A DNA stretch of 17,378 nt from Bacteroidota bacterium (GCA_020631675.1 JAHDGT010000038.1:1-17378); one strand, 5' to 3'; shown: positions 1-7,734, counted from the first letter of the stretch. Notes: generated by a model not told the origin, from the letters alone. A program made the numbers and translations.

Positions 1-346
1 CCGCATCAATAGCATAAAGCTTCAAAGATTTACGCTGATATAAATAGTTGATCGCCGTACTGGGTGCACAAAATACTAAACCAGCTAATGCACCATGGAA
101 AGCACCATGTGTAAATGTATGCTCAGCCGGTTCATGTAAATTAAAGATAGTATTGACCCCAAAACAAAGAATACACATCATTAAAAAAGCCAGCCCATGT
201 GTACGTGCCATGTCTTTTTGAGCATCTTCATCAGACAGACCAGTTTCTGCTTGCCATGCTTTACCGAATAAAGCCGTATACCATAAGAAGCCAAGCATAA
301 AACAAACAACGGCACCGATGATGGGTTCTAAAAAAGATAAATCCAT
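1..346 (-). CDS. DUF1761 family membrane protein (3' end outside window)
   Basis: The minus strand reads from an ATG at 346 through 115 codons without a stop and leaves the window at base 1, so the C-terminus is missing. The protein begins MDLSFLEPIIGAVVCFMLGF and continues LWYTALFGKAWQAETGLSDED, a pattern I recognise from the DUF1761 family: a first membrane helix, then a WY...FGKxW segment. Hydrophobic stretches follow at about residues 60-72 (LAFLMMCILCFGV) and 93-105 (GALAGLVFCAP), so at least three membrane segments are visible. The biochemical function of the family is unknown. It is divergent from the lipoprotein/TonB receptor pair and shares a 159-bp upstream region with it. A possible -7 box for this gene (TATCTTTC, one mismatch to TAnnTTTG) lies at 381-388 on the minus strand. 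Confidence 0.8.
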   Translation of the reverse strand, partial: MDLSFLEPIIGAVVCFMLGFLWYTALFGKAWQAETGLSDEDAQKDMARTHGLAFLMMCILCFGVNTIFNLHEPAEHTFTHGAFHGALAGLVFCAPSTAINYLYQRKSLKLYAIDA

Positions 347-437
347 AAGTTATAGGTTTGATTGGTGAAATAGCTTAATGGAAAGATAGGAGGAAAATCC
401 GTATTAAATCGCATAATTGTTAAAAAACCAAGGGCAC

Positions 438-454
438 TTGCAACAATGTTGCAA
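438..454. promoter_or_regulatory. Palindromic operator candidate (Fur/Zur-type)
   Basis: TTGCAACAATGTTGCAA is a perfect inverted repeat with two 8-bp arms around one central A. It lies 52 bp upstream of the lipoprotein start and at or just upstream of the expected -33 position of its promoter, where a repressor would block transcription. Size and symmetry suit a Fur-superfamily dimer. The His-rich lipoprotein and ZnuD-like receptor downstream point to a zinc or other metal regulator. The palindrome is seen directly; the regulator is inferred. Confidence 0.5.
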
Positions 455-463
455 AAGTTATTT

Positions 464-471
464 TACCTTTA
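464..471 (+). promoter_or_regulatory. Candidate -7 element for lipoprotein/TonB operon
   Basis: TACCTTTA matches the Bacteroidota -7 consensus TAnnTTTG at all but the last base and sits 34 bp upstream of the lipoprotein ATG. The -33 region is poorly matched (CTTG at 437-440, spacing 23) and overlaps the palindrome, which fits a regulated promoter. Confidence 0.4.
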
Positions 472-505
472 CAGCATCAAAACAAATTAACTACTTAGAA
501 CTACT

Positions 506-1057
506 ATGAAGAAGCTATTATTAATGATGGCTCTAATGGCATTGGTATTCACTGCCTGTGAGCCAGAAGATGATCACGACCACGATCACGAAGGCGAACT
601 CATCACCACATTAGTCATGAGCTTAACTGCTGAAGACAATAGCACCTACGAGTTCCGCTTTGAAGACTTAGATGGTGAAGGAGGTAATGAGCCTACAATA
701 ACTACACAGGATTTACCAAGCGGCACCACTTTTTCAGCTGCTATTTCAGTTTTGAATGAATCTGAAGAGCCTGTTGAAGACATCACTCAAGAAATTGAAG
801 CAGAAGCAGCAGAACACCAGTTCTTTTTCGCAGCATCAAACAATAATGTGAGTGTTACTTACAATGATGATGATGGTGCTGGAAACCCTTTAGGTTTAAG
901 CAGTACACTTACAACAAGCGGTACAGGTAGCACCAGCCTAACCGTTACTTTACGTCATGAACCAGATAAGAGCGCAATGGGCGTTTCTAGTGGTGATATT
1001 ACAAATGCGGGTGGAGAAACAGATATTGAGGTTACCTTTGATTTTAATGTTCAGTAA
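506..1057 (+). CDS. His-rich outer-membrane lipoprotein, probable metal-uptake accessory
   Basis: This 183-residue protein starts with a lipoprotein signal: MKK, a hydrophobic run, then the lipobox VFTAC with the lipidated cysteine at residue 18. An acidic, histidine-containing tail follows at once (DDHDHDHE, histidines 24, 26 and 28), a plausible metal-binding patch. The rest is a small, acidic, probably all-beta domain with an EEPVEDITQEIEAEAAEHQFFF segment (about 87-109) typical of a Bacteroidota lipoprotein group often found next to metal-type TonB receptors. Its last 11 bases overlap the receptor start, so the two are probably translationally coupled. A role in capturing zinc or a similar metal at the cell surface is inferred from the His patch and the neighbour; no enzyme motif is visible. 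Confidence 0.8.
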   Translation: MKKLLLMMALMALVFTACEPEDDHDHDHEGELITTLVMSLTAEDNSTYEFRFEDLDGEGGNEPTITTQDLPSGTTFSAAISVLNESEEPVEDITQEIEAEAAEHQFFFAASNNNVSVTYNDDDGAGNPLGLSSTLTTSGTGSTSLTVTLRHEPDKSAMGVSSGDITNAGGETDIEVTFDFNVQ

Positions 1058-3386
1058 GTCTTTCACATACTTTTTTTTTCTACTAAGCTTAGTAAATTCG
1101 GTTCCCTTTTTCGCCCAAAACAACGCTTGTGATTATAGATTAATTGGTGTCGTTGAGGACGAGGGAACCGTTTTACCTTTAAGCGAGGTCAATGTTTTTA
1201 TTGAAAAACACGATAAGGGTGCGGTAACAGATAGTTCAGGCTATTTCAGCATCGAGGGGCTTTGTGCGGATGAATACCATATCGTACTCAGCCATATTGG
1301 CTGTACCCCACATGAAGCCTATATCAACTTAGAGAGTGATACTTTTATTCGGGTGCATTTGGCCCATACAGCAAATGAGTTAGAGGGCGTAGTGATACAA
1401 GCGCAATCCTCCGCCAAAACAGCCCAGTCCATCCAACAAATCGGACAGCAGACCATCTCCGACAGAGCCAATTTACAGCTCTCGCAATTATTAGAAAGCA
1501 TAACAGGAGTCAGTAGTCTCAAAAGCGGGTCGGGCGTTTCTAAGCCCATTGTTCATGGCTTATACGGCAATAGAATTACCATCCTCAATAATGGCATCGC
1601 CCAAAGCGGGCAAACTTGGGGGGATGATCACAGTCCAGAGATCGACCCACTGGTCGCCAACAAAATCCAAGTGGTAAAAGGGGTGGGCGCATTGGCTTAC
1701 CCAGGCGCGAAATTGGGCAGCGTGGTGATCATAGAGCCACAGAAAATCGGCACCGACCCCCACCTACACGGTAAATTCAATTACTTTTTCGAGTCGAATG
1801 GCTTAGGGCACGGTGCGCACCTCATGGCCAAGCAATACCGCCCTGCACTGGCTTGGAAATTAAATGCCACTTTCAAGCGCAGCGGTGATAAAAGAACGTC
1901 TAGCTATTATCTCGCCAATACAGGTTTACAAGAAGCCAATGTGGCCCTGCAATTAGAGAAATCATTTAATGACAAGCTTTTTAATGAGCTTTACTTTAGC
2001 AGCTTTAACACCATCATCGGAGTACTGCGTGGTGCACACATCGGCAATCTGACTGACTTGGCTTTTGCTTTAGAAAGAGAAGTGCCATACTTCACCAAAG
2101 ATCACTTCACCTACCAGATCGCCCCGCCCCGACAAAAAGTCAATCACCATTTATTGAAATTGCGTTCGCAGTATTTCTTAGATGATTTACGCAGCTTCAC
2201 TTTCACCTTCGCCACACAGATCAACGATAGAAAAGAATTTGATGTTCGTAGAAGCGGACAGTCTGATAGACCTGTTCTCTCTCTTTATCAGCTCAATTTT
2301 TATGGAGAGACAAAGTACCAACAAGAATGGTACAGTGGCTTTACGCTGAATACGGGTGTACAATTCAATATGATCGATAATGTCAATGTGCCGGGCACGG
2401 GCATCTATCCGCTCATACCAGATTACATCTCCTATGAAACCGCCTTTTATGTATTAGCACAGCAACAGCTTGAGCAATGGTTCTTTGAAGCTGCGGTTCG
2501 CATGAATCAGCAATTACAGAACGTCTTAGTAAGACCTCGCACCTATTTAGATGAGTCGCAAAGATTCCAGAACAACTACTTCAATCAATCCGCCTCCTTA
2601 GGAGTGAATTACCGCTTCTCCCCTTCTTATTTATTGAGCTGGAATATGGGTATAGCCATGCGCAATCCTGCGATCAACGAGCTGTATAGCGATGGTGTAC
2701 ACCAAGGCTCAAGTGCCATTGAAGAAGGCAATATCGACTTATTATCCGAGCGTTCTTTGAAAAGCAGTATCAACCTAAGCGGGCAAACCGACCGTTTACT
2801 ATCTTTTGAAGTACTGGCTTTTGCACAAGCCATCAATAACTACATCTTCCTGAACCCTCAAGACCAGATCCGCTTGACCATCAGAGGGGCTTTCCCCGTT
2901 TTCGCTTACGAGCAGACCAATGCCTTGCTATTCGGTACCGATCTCTCTACCAACTTTCAATTCACAGAAAGCTTTAAAGCGCAAATTTTATACAGTTTTT
3001 TAAGAGGAAATAACCGTTCTGAGCAACTCCCCTTAATTGACATGCCACCCAATAACCTAAGCGGAAAACTCAGCTATGCATTCTCCAAACCCATTCATTT
3101 CAAAAAGAGAAACCTAGAGAACTTCACCATAGAATTAGACAATAAATACGTTTTCGAGCAGACCCACTTTGTTGAAGGACAAGATTTTATCGCCCCTCCC
3201 CCCGCCTATTGGCTAACGGATCTCAAAATATCAGGCGATATGCAATGGAGCAGCACCCGTATGCGCATGCATGCTGGCGTTCAAAACCTATTCAATGTGC
3301 GCTACCGCGACTACCTCAACAGACAACGCTATTTCGCCGATGATCTGGGCATCAACTTTACTATTGGATGGAGTCTGAATTTTTAG
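1047..3386 (+). CDS. TonB-dependent outer-membrane receptor, ZnuD-like (metal uptake)
   Basis: This is a 779-residue outer-membrane receptor. The frame is open from 957, but ATG 1047 is chosen because it is followed directly by a signal peptide (MFSKSFTYFFFLLSLV..., cleavage likely after FFA at residue 23) and overlaps the lipoprotein stop by 11 bases. Domains: a carboxypeptidase-regulatory-like beta-sandwich (about 31-107, with the DSSGYFSIEGL turn), a plug (about 115-230), then the 22-strand barrel ending in an aromatic residue (GWSLNF). In the plug, HGLYGNRITILNNG (170-183) and WGDDHSPEIDP (191-201) are characteristic of the ZnuD-like group rather than SusC or siderophore receptors. Energy would come from TonB-ExbB-ExbD, not encoded here. 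Zinc as substrate is inferred from family and context; copper, nickel or a metallophore cannot be excluded. Confidence 0.88.
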   Translation: MFSKSFTYFFFLLSLVNSVPFFAQNNACDYRLIGVVEDEGTVLPLSEVNVFIEKHDKGAVTDSSGYFSIEGLCADEYHIVLSHIGCTPHEAYINLESDTFIRVHLAHTANELEGVVIQAQSSAKTAQSIQQIGQQTISDRANLQLSQLLESITGVSSLKSGSGVSKPIVHGLYGNRITILNNGIAQSGQTWGDDHSPEIDPLVANKIQVVKGVGALAYPGAKLGSVVIIEPQKIGTDPHLHGKFNYFFESNGLGHGAHLMAKQYRPALAWKLNATFKRSGDKRTSSYYLANTGLQEANVALQLEKSFNDKLFNELYFSSFNTIIGVLRGAHIGNLTDLAFALEREVPYFTKDHFTYQIAPPRQKVNHHLLKLRSQYFLDDLRSFTFTFATQINDRKEFDVRRSGQSDRPVLSLYQLNFYGETKYQQEWYSGFTLNTGVQFNMIDNVNVPGTGIYPLIPDYISYETAFYVLAQQQLEQWFFEAAVRMNQQLQNVLVRPRTYLDESQRFQNNYFNQSASLGVNYRFSPSYLLSWNMGIAMRNPAINELYSDGVHQGSSAIEEGNIDLLSERSLKSSINLSGQTDRLLSFEVLAFAQAINNYIFLNPQDQIRLTIRGAFPVFAYEQTNALLFGTDLSTNFQFTESFKAQILYSFLRGNNRSEQLPLIDMPPNNLSGKLSYAFSKPIHFKKRNLENFTIELDNKYVFEQTHFVEGQDFIAPPPAYWLTDLKISGDMQWSSTRMRMHAGVQNLFNVRYRDYLNRQRYFADDLGINFTIGWSLNF

Positions 3387-3395
3387 TAAGATCCG

Positions 3396-3403
3396 TATAT
3401 TTG
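3396..3403 (+). promoter_or_regulatory. Candidate -7 element for the gene at 3434
   Basis: TATATTTG is an exact match to TAnnTTTG, 30 bp upstream of the ATG at 3434 and 10 bp after the receptor stop. No convincing TTTG box is seen 19-21 bases further upstream. It suggests the membrane protein gene has its own promoter rather than depending on the receptor operon. Confidence 0.4.
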
Positions 3404-3433
3404 GCACTTTAATATTAACATCAATTATCCTCT

Positions 3434-4540
3434 ATGCGAATTGTCTGGCGAGGCTATGGTGGCATGACCCTCCTCTTCTTTATTTTGGCTTACCTATGTG
3501 CGATGGGTGCATGTTATTTCGTATTGGGCAATGACCACACCTCTTATTTCAGCAATGCCATTATTCAAGCGGTCATCATTCTTTTATTTGGTCTGATCAA
3601 CTTCATCTATGGTGTTTCTGCCAATAATGAAGCGATAAGCAAGCAGAAGAGAGCAGGCATGACGAAGTTCGCAACGCATGATTTCTTCTTCATACCGATG
3701 CAGTATTGGTCGTTCATTTTCACCCCAATTTTGTTATACGGCGTTTACAGCATCTACCAAACGGATATGAAGCGTACCTTAGAACAAACAGCCAGCAAAA
3801 ATTCAGCAAGTTTACTCGAAAACCGCTATCAAAACATTATCGAAAATCCTGAAGCAGGCATCGCATTTTCCTTGAAATCTTATGATAAATCCACCGATAA
3901 CACCAAAAAAGCCATTGCGACCATAATAGAGGTCAAAGGCGATTCTGTTATTCTTTTCATCCCCGAAGAACGCTTATTCAATACCTATGATGGCAATGAT
4001 GATCATACCCGTTTCAAAAATGTAAAACACGCCCTATACAATGCACCGCGCCCAGCACTAAATCCTGAAAAAGGAACGGTTGTACGCACCATTAAACGGT
4101 ACATCAAAAAGGCAGGAAAGCACAAGTACAATGGTCAAACCGTTAACATGCAAAGAGATGGTTTTACTTTCAATAAAAAATCAAAAGACAAGTGGATCAT
4201 TCTTAGCATCCATGAGCCAGAACAACCTAAATTCAATCACGGTCCATTCCCAAGTAAATTGAACAAAGGCTTCAATTGTTACTTCAGTAATGAAGGTAAA
4301 GACCTGAGCATCCTATCTGTAAAATCCAAGCAAAACACCGCTCGTTTTACAGATTACGACAATCAACCTATCAGCCTGCCCTATCAATTAGATCAATTCA
4401 AAACCTTCCGGATCGCAGACACCCTTGCCAAAAAATCTGATTTTGAGTACATCATGACCTCAAAAGACAAAGCAGGTAAAACCTACACCCACAAAATCCA
4501 TGAATTCAACAGAAAGGTGTATCTCACAGAAGTGAAATAA
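3434..4540 (+). CDS. Hypothetical membrane protein, three N-terminal helices plus soluble domain
   Basis: This 368-residue protein has no recognised enzyme motif. The first third is membrane-embedded: hydrophobic helices at about 11-31, 42-61 and 84-107. The N-terminus MRIVWRGYGG and the segment HDFFFIPMQYW before the third helix resemble a small-membrane-protein pattern common in Bacteroidota hypothetical proteins. The remaining 250 or so residues are hydrophilic, lysine-rich and probably a single folded domain on one side of the membrane, ending YLTEVK. A candidate promoter lies just upstream, and the gene is convergent with corA across a repeat-filled gap. The reading frame and the membrane topology are well supported; function is unknown. 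Confidence 0.75.
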   Translation: MRIVWRGYGGMTLLFFILAYLCAMGACYFVLGNDHTSYFSNAIIQAVIILLFGLINFIYGVSANNEAISKQKRAGMTKFATHDFFFIPMQYWSFIFTPILLYGVYSIYQTDMKRTLEQTASKNSASLLENRYQNIIENPEAGIAFSLKSYDKSTDNTKKAIATIIEVKGDSVILFIPEERLFNTYDGNDDHTRFKNVKHALYNAPRPALNPEKGTVVRTIKRYIKKAGKHKYNGQTVNMQRDGFTFNKKSKDKWIILSIHEPEQPKFNHGPFPSKLNKGFNCYFSNEGKDLSILSVKSKQNTARFTDYDNQPISLPYQLDQFKTFRIADTLAKKSDFEYIMTSKDKAGKTYTHKIHEFNRKVYLTEVK

Positions 4541-4558
4541 TGATTTTACAAGGGGTGC

Positions 4559-4672
4559 GTACCCGCAATAAAAAGGGGATGATTTTTTCATTAATTAATT
4601 TAGTCGCAAACGGCACAGGAGACGCCCATGTAGGGCGTCTATACGATTTTCGCCCCTTTTTACTGCGGGTAC
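4559..4672. repeat. 114-bp element with 20-bp terminal inverted repeats (MITE-like)
   Basis: The ends GTACCCGCARTAAAAAGGGG (4559-4578) and its reverse complement (4653-4672) match at 19 of 20 positions. Inside is a perfect 8-bp hairpin, AGACGCCC-ATGTA-GGGCGTCT (4620-4640). The element begins 18 bp after the stop of the gene at 3434 and its right end directly abuts the next repeat. It encodes nothing. It could be a miniature inverted-repeat element or a folded RNA end. Confidence 0.7.
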
Positions 4673-4804
4673 CGGGCTATCCGTTCCTACAAAATGGGCT
4701 ATCTGGGGGTTCGTCGCTCTACTTGGCGGTGGCTACCTCTGGGCCGCCCCCGCCAAGCAGGCACTCACGCCCCATCTATCCCATTTAGTACCACTCCTAT
4801 CCCT
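4673..4804 (+). repeat. Dispersed hairpin repeat, copy A
   Basis: Begins CGGGCTATCCG and ends CTCCTATCCCT, the same termini as the inverted copy at 7735-7863. The centre holds the block TGGCTACCTCTGGGCCGCC (4730-4748) enclosed by a stem CTTGGCGG (4722-4729) and CCGCCAAG (4750-4757). The block is shared with copy B except for one base, whereas the stem sequence is different but still paired. The open frame across 4540-4788 is a by-product of this sequence and is not called. Apart from this and the preceding element, the 282-bp gap 4541-4822 holds nothing else I can identify. Confidence 0.75.
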
Positions 4805-4822
4805 CGCATGCGGCAATAATCT

Positions 4823-5902
4823 CTATAACCACTTTTTATATCTGAATGTACCTAATAACAATAATACGATCAACAACATTAGCCCAAGCAGTGCAAAATA
4901 GCCATAACGCCACTGCAGCTCTGGCATATGAACGAAGTTCATGCCATAAACTCCAGTAAAAAATGTGAGGGGAATGAATATGGACGAAATGATCGTCAAA
5001 AATTCCATTATCTTATTCATCTTCAGACTGGCCTCTGAGAGCAGGAGGTCTTGTAAACTATTGATCGTATCTCGATCTGATTCTAACATATCAATGATCT
5101 GCAAGCAATTATCCTGTAGATCTCTAAGGAAAGGTCGGGTTTTATCATCAATAAAATCATTATCCAGTTTGAAGAGTTTGTTGATCGCTTCTTTCAAAGG
5201 ATAAACCAATCGCTTGATCTTATGTAACTCTTTCCTGTATAGATGCAATGCCCGCTTAGTTTCATCAGCTGGCGTCACTGTCATTTTTTCTTCTAACTCA
5301 TCCAATTGCCTTCCGATTTTTTCAAGAACGGTGAAATAATCGTCCACAATTAGATCAATAAGTGCATAAGCCAAATAATCAACTCCTCTTTGTCGGATCC
5401 TACTGTTAGTTTGCTGCAACCTATACCGTAATTTTCCAAATAGATCACTGTCCGTTTCCTGAAAAGAGACCAAGGCATGCGCATTTAAGAATAGGGACAC
5501 CTGCTCGGTTTTGACTTTCATTTCCCGAGCATCAATGTCCAGTGCTTTAATGATGAAAAACACTCCCTCTGGAAAATCCTCCACCTTTGGACGCTGATTC
5601 ACATCCACGACATCCTCAAGCACCAATCCATGAATATTGAATTGCTTACCGATTTCTTCTATTATCCGAGTATCGTGTATGCCTCTCACATCATACCATG
5701 CCAATATGTTTAAGTGCGCTTTGTCATCACCTGACCACTCCTGTTCCACCACTTCTAATCTGCTCCTTTCACTTTCTTCAAAAAAATCCTGAGCGTAGAC
5801 TATTTTATGGACATGAACGCTATCTACTTTATTCTCTCCCGTAAAAATTATTGAAGCAGGTGGTAGCCCTTTTTTAAGGTCACTCGTCATATGAATTACC
5901 AA
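4823..5902 (-). CDS. corA: CorA-family Mg2+/Co2+ transporter
   Basis: This 359-residue protein is a CorA-type divalent cation channel of the inner membrane, which works as a homopentamer. The signature YGMNF lies near the C-terminus (G320-M321-N322), at the end of the first of two membrane helices (about 296-318); the second helix (about 333-352) is followed by a basic tail, FRYKKWL. The large N-terminal cytoplasmic domain contains KGLPP (near residue 11), VLEDVVDVNQRPKVEDF and EQVSLFL, which closely follow the Thermotoga maritima CorA pattern, including total length (351 there). Start at 5902 matches that alignment; an ATG four codons in (5890) is also possible. It is downstream of mscS on the same strand, separated by an inverted-repeat element. 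Selectivity for Mg2+ over Co2+ or Zn2+ cannot be read from sequence. Confidence 0.93.
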   Translation of the reverse strand: MVIHMTSDLKKGLPPASIIFTGENKVDSVHVHKIVYAQDFFEESERSRLEVVEQEWSGDDKAHLNILAWYDVRGIHDTRIIEEIGKQFNIHGLVLEDVVDVNQRPKVEDFPEGVFFIIKALDIDAREMKVKTEQVSLFLNAHALVSFQETDSDLFGKLRYRLQQTNSRIRQRGVDYLAYALIDLIVDDYFTVLEKIGRQLDELEEKMTVTPADETKRALHLYRKELHKIKRLVYPLKEAINKLFKLDNDFIDDKTRPFLRDLQDNCLQIIDMLESDRDTINSLQDLLLSEASLKMNKIMEFLTIISSIFIPLTFFTGVYGMNFVHMPELQWRYGYFALLGLMLLIVLLLLGTFRYKKWL

Positions 5903-5911
5903 ATTAATTAT

Positions 5912-6077
5912 TGAGGTAGTTTAAAGTTTTTCATCTGAACCCTACCTAAGTGCTTGATTTTGTAGACGAAGCTCATTTGGAGTTTCGTACTTGAAAAGTA
6001 CGGGACGAAAAAAAGCTGAAGTATTCAAGATCAATGACTTAGGGGTAAGGTCGAGAAACTAACTTTAAACTACCTCA
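5912..6077. mobile_element. 166-bp imperfect palindrome with perfect 17-bp inverted ends (MITE-like)
   Basis: TGAGGTAGTTTAAAGTT at 5912-5928 is repeated exactly, inverted, at 6061-6077. The interior halves also resemble each other in inverted orientation (CCTAAGTGCTTGAT against CCTAAGTCATTGAT), and the centre is a perfect hairpin CGTACTT-GAA-AAGTACG (5986-6002). If the ends are taken as GAGG...CCTC, both flanks read ATT, a possible 3-bp target duplication. The right end lies inside the 3' end of mscS. No transposase is encoded, so it would be non-autonomous. Confidence 0.65.
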
Positions 6078-6943
6078 TTGTTAGCAGGTGAAGAAATCGT
6101 TTTATTTACAAGCGTTCTATGAGGATATGGGATTTCAATACCTGCTTCATCGAACCTTCGTTTGATGGATTCGTTCAAATCACAAGCTAAGTTGAATGCA
6201 TCTGCCGCATCTTTTGCCCATGCCCATCCTCTTAGGTTCACCGAAGACTCCCCTAAGCTAATAACTTTTACTGGTGCTAATTCCTCACCTCTGTTTATAT
6301 CTGTTTCGGTACGTTTATCAATATGTAATGGATGTCCAATAATTTCTTCTTGTATGATTTTTTTCGCTAAATCTATATCAGATTCATAGCTAACACCAAT
6401 TTCGATCCACTTGCAAATGCTATCATCTTCAAAGTCAGCATTGATGATGATCTCATCACTGATCAGGGTGTTGGGTATGATGATTCTTCTATTCTCGAAA
6501 TTACGAATAACCGTGTGTCTAAGGGTGATGTCTTCTATGACCCCGTCCAGCTCTCTGATTTTAATCCTATCGTTCACTCTGAAAGGTTTAAAAACCACGA
6601 TGAACATCCCACTGATAATATTGCTAAGGGCGTGCTGTGAGGCAAAACCAACGGCAACTGCCAATATACCAGCACCTGCTAAAAGAGAACTGGCCAGAGC
6701 TCTCAATTCGGGAACCATATAAATAGCGATGCTAAAGCCAATGATGTATATCAGTCCAGTAACGGCATGTCGCAGGAAAATATAATTCGTCGGATCGTTT
6801 TTCATTTGACTGGTCGACCTCCTGATCAAACCAACAAAAAAACGATTCACCAAATACCCTACAACAAGCGTCAAAAAAATAACAAGAATAAAGAGTCCTA
6901 TATGTTCCTTGCTATTTATAAGCCAGGTTTTAAATTCTAACAT
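6065..6943 (-). CDS. Small-conductance mechanosensitive channel, MscS family
   Basis: This 292-residue protein is about the length of E. coli MscS (286). Membrane helices lie at about 15-35 and 60-80, and the third, pore-lining helix carries the family pattern rich in Gly and Ala (SLLAGAGILAVAVGFASQHALSNIISGMFIVVFKPFRVNDRIKI). The beta domain and cytoplasmic cage follow (VIRNFENRRIIIPNTLI; C-terminal PYPHRTL). It would release solutes under hypo-osmotic shock in the inner membrane. The start ATG at 6943 overlaps the end of the VOC gene by 7 bases, indicating one operon with coupled translation. The last codons (Asn-Glu-Val-Val-stop) fall in the right arm of the inverted-repeat element, so the C-terminus has probably been altered by that insertion. 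Confidence 0.92.
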   Translation of the reverse strand: MLEFKTWLINSKEHIGLFILVIFLTLVVGYLVNRFFVGLIRRSTSQMKNDPTNYIFLRHAVTGLIYIIGFSIAIYMVPELRALASSLLAGAGILAVAVGFASQHALSNIISGMFIVVFKPFRVNDRIKIRELDGVIEDITLRHTVIRNFENRRIIIPNTLISDEIIINADFEDDSICKWIEIGVSYESDIDLAKKIIQEEIIGHPLHIDKRTETDINRGEELAPVKVISLGESSVNLRGWAWAKDAADAFNLACDLNESIKRRFDEAGIEIPYPHRTLVNKTISSPANNEVV

Positions 6944-7617
6944 GGTTTCAGCAACTTTAGTTGACCTGCTTTAAATTTAAGCTTATAATGCTTCTCTTTT
7001 TCTTCTATCTCAATTTTAAATGGAGCCGAATACGCAACATCATCTTTAGGGAACCATTTTTTCACATTTTTATTGATGCAAATGAATAAGCCTTCTTCAT
7101 CCCCGACCGCACAAAACCTTTCAAAGCCGCCATCATAAATATCCATTCCAGTAGTTTCTGCTATAAAATCAAAAGTGGGTCGAATATCATCTACAGGCAC
7201 ACCGATCTCGGAGACATTTAATAAAGAATCAGGTCCAAAAGCTTGATCTGACGCATTATTCAGATCTTTTCTGGCGATGAATTCTACTATATTTTTATCC
7301 GCGTCGTAGAAGTAAATGGCTTTGGCGTTCCAATTGGAAAAATCTTGAATTTCTTGTTGTTGGTAGTCTAATATCTCTACTCTTTCTTTTAGCCATGCCA
7401 AAGCTTCCTGTTCTTGATTAGATGGAATATTAAGGGCGAAATGGTAGGGCTGGAAGTCTTCATTACTTTCAAAAGTGAGCTGTGTTGCTCCTATTTGGAA
7501 CGTAGCTCTACTAGCTGTTAGTTCAACAAGGAGCAATTCGAGTGTATGCTGATAGAACTTGACCTGTGCTTCAAAATTAGAAGGAGATACTAGAAGAGCG
7601 AGGCTATTGATTTTCAT
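6937..7617 (-). CDS. VOC-superfamily (glyoxalase/bleomycin-resistance fold) protein
   Basis: Reading from ATG 7617, the protein has 226 residues. The frame is open upstream to 7659, but MKINSLALLVSP starts exactly with the first beta strand of a VOC module, so the inner start is preferred. Two modules are visible: about 1-118 (INSLALLV ... FYQHTLEL ... YHFALNIP ... IYFYDADKNIVEFIAR) and about 130-215 (VSEIGVPVDDI ... FDFIAETTGMDIYDG ... GLFICIN). The usual metal-binding histidine in the first strand is missing, while the His of HFALN and the Glu of VEFIA are present, so metal-dependent catalysis is uncertain. VOC proteins include glyoxalases, dioxygenases and fosfomycin or bleomycin resistance proteins; nothing here decides among them. 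Its stop overlaps the mscS start. Confidence 0.82.
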   Translation of the reverse strand: MKINSLALLVSPSNFEAQVKFYQHTLELLLVELTASRATFQIGATQLTFESNEDFQPYHFALNIPSNQEQEALAWLKERVEILDYQQQEIQDFSNWNAKAIYFYDADKNIVEFIARKDLNNASDQAFGPDSLLNVSEIGVPVDDIRPTFDFIAETTGMDIYDGGFERFCAVGDEEGLFICINKNVKKWFPKDDVAYSAPFKIEIEEKEKHYKLKFKAGQLKLLKPC

Positions 7618-7734
7618 GATAGTTCTTGTTTCGTTTCGTTTCGTTTTACTTGACAACAAAGCTCATTCAATTTCATTTTAAATCCTATTCGACTTTTCAA
7701 TTGGGCAAATAGCTTTTGACGATCCGACCACGCC

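Noticed and set aside
957..1046. 30-residue N-terminal extension of the TonB receptor frame
   Set aside because: It overlaps the lipoprotein gene and would bury the signal peptide; the ATG at 1047 places the signal peptide at the N-terminus.
4540..4788. 82-codon open frame just after the membrane-protein gene
   Set aside because: It runs through two repeat structures (4559-4672 and 4673-4804), is Pro/Arg/Gly-rich at the end and resembles no protein; a chance frame in structured non-coding DNA.
7618..7659. 14-residue N-terminal extension of the VOC protein
   Set aside because: MLSSKTKRNETRTI is basic, partly encoded by a short GTTTC tandem, and lies before the first beta strand of the VOC fold.
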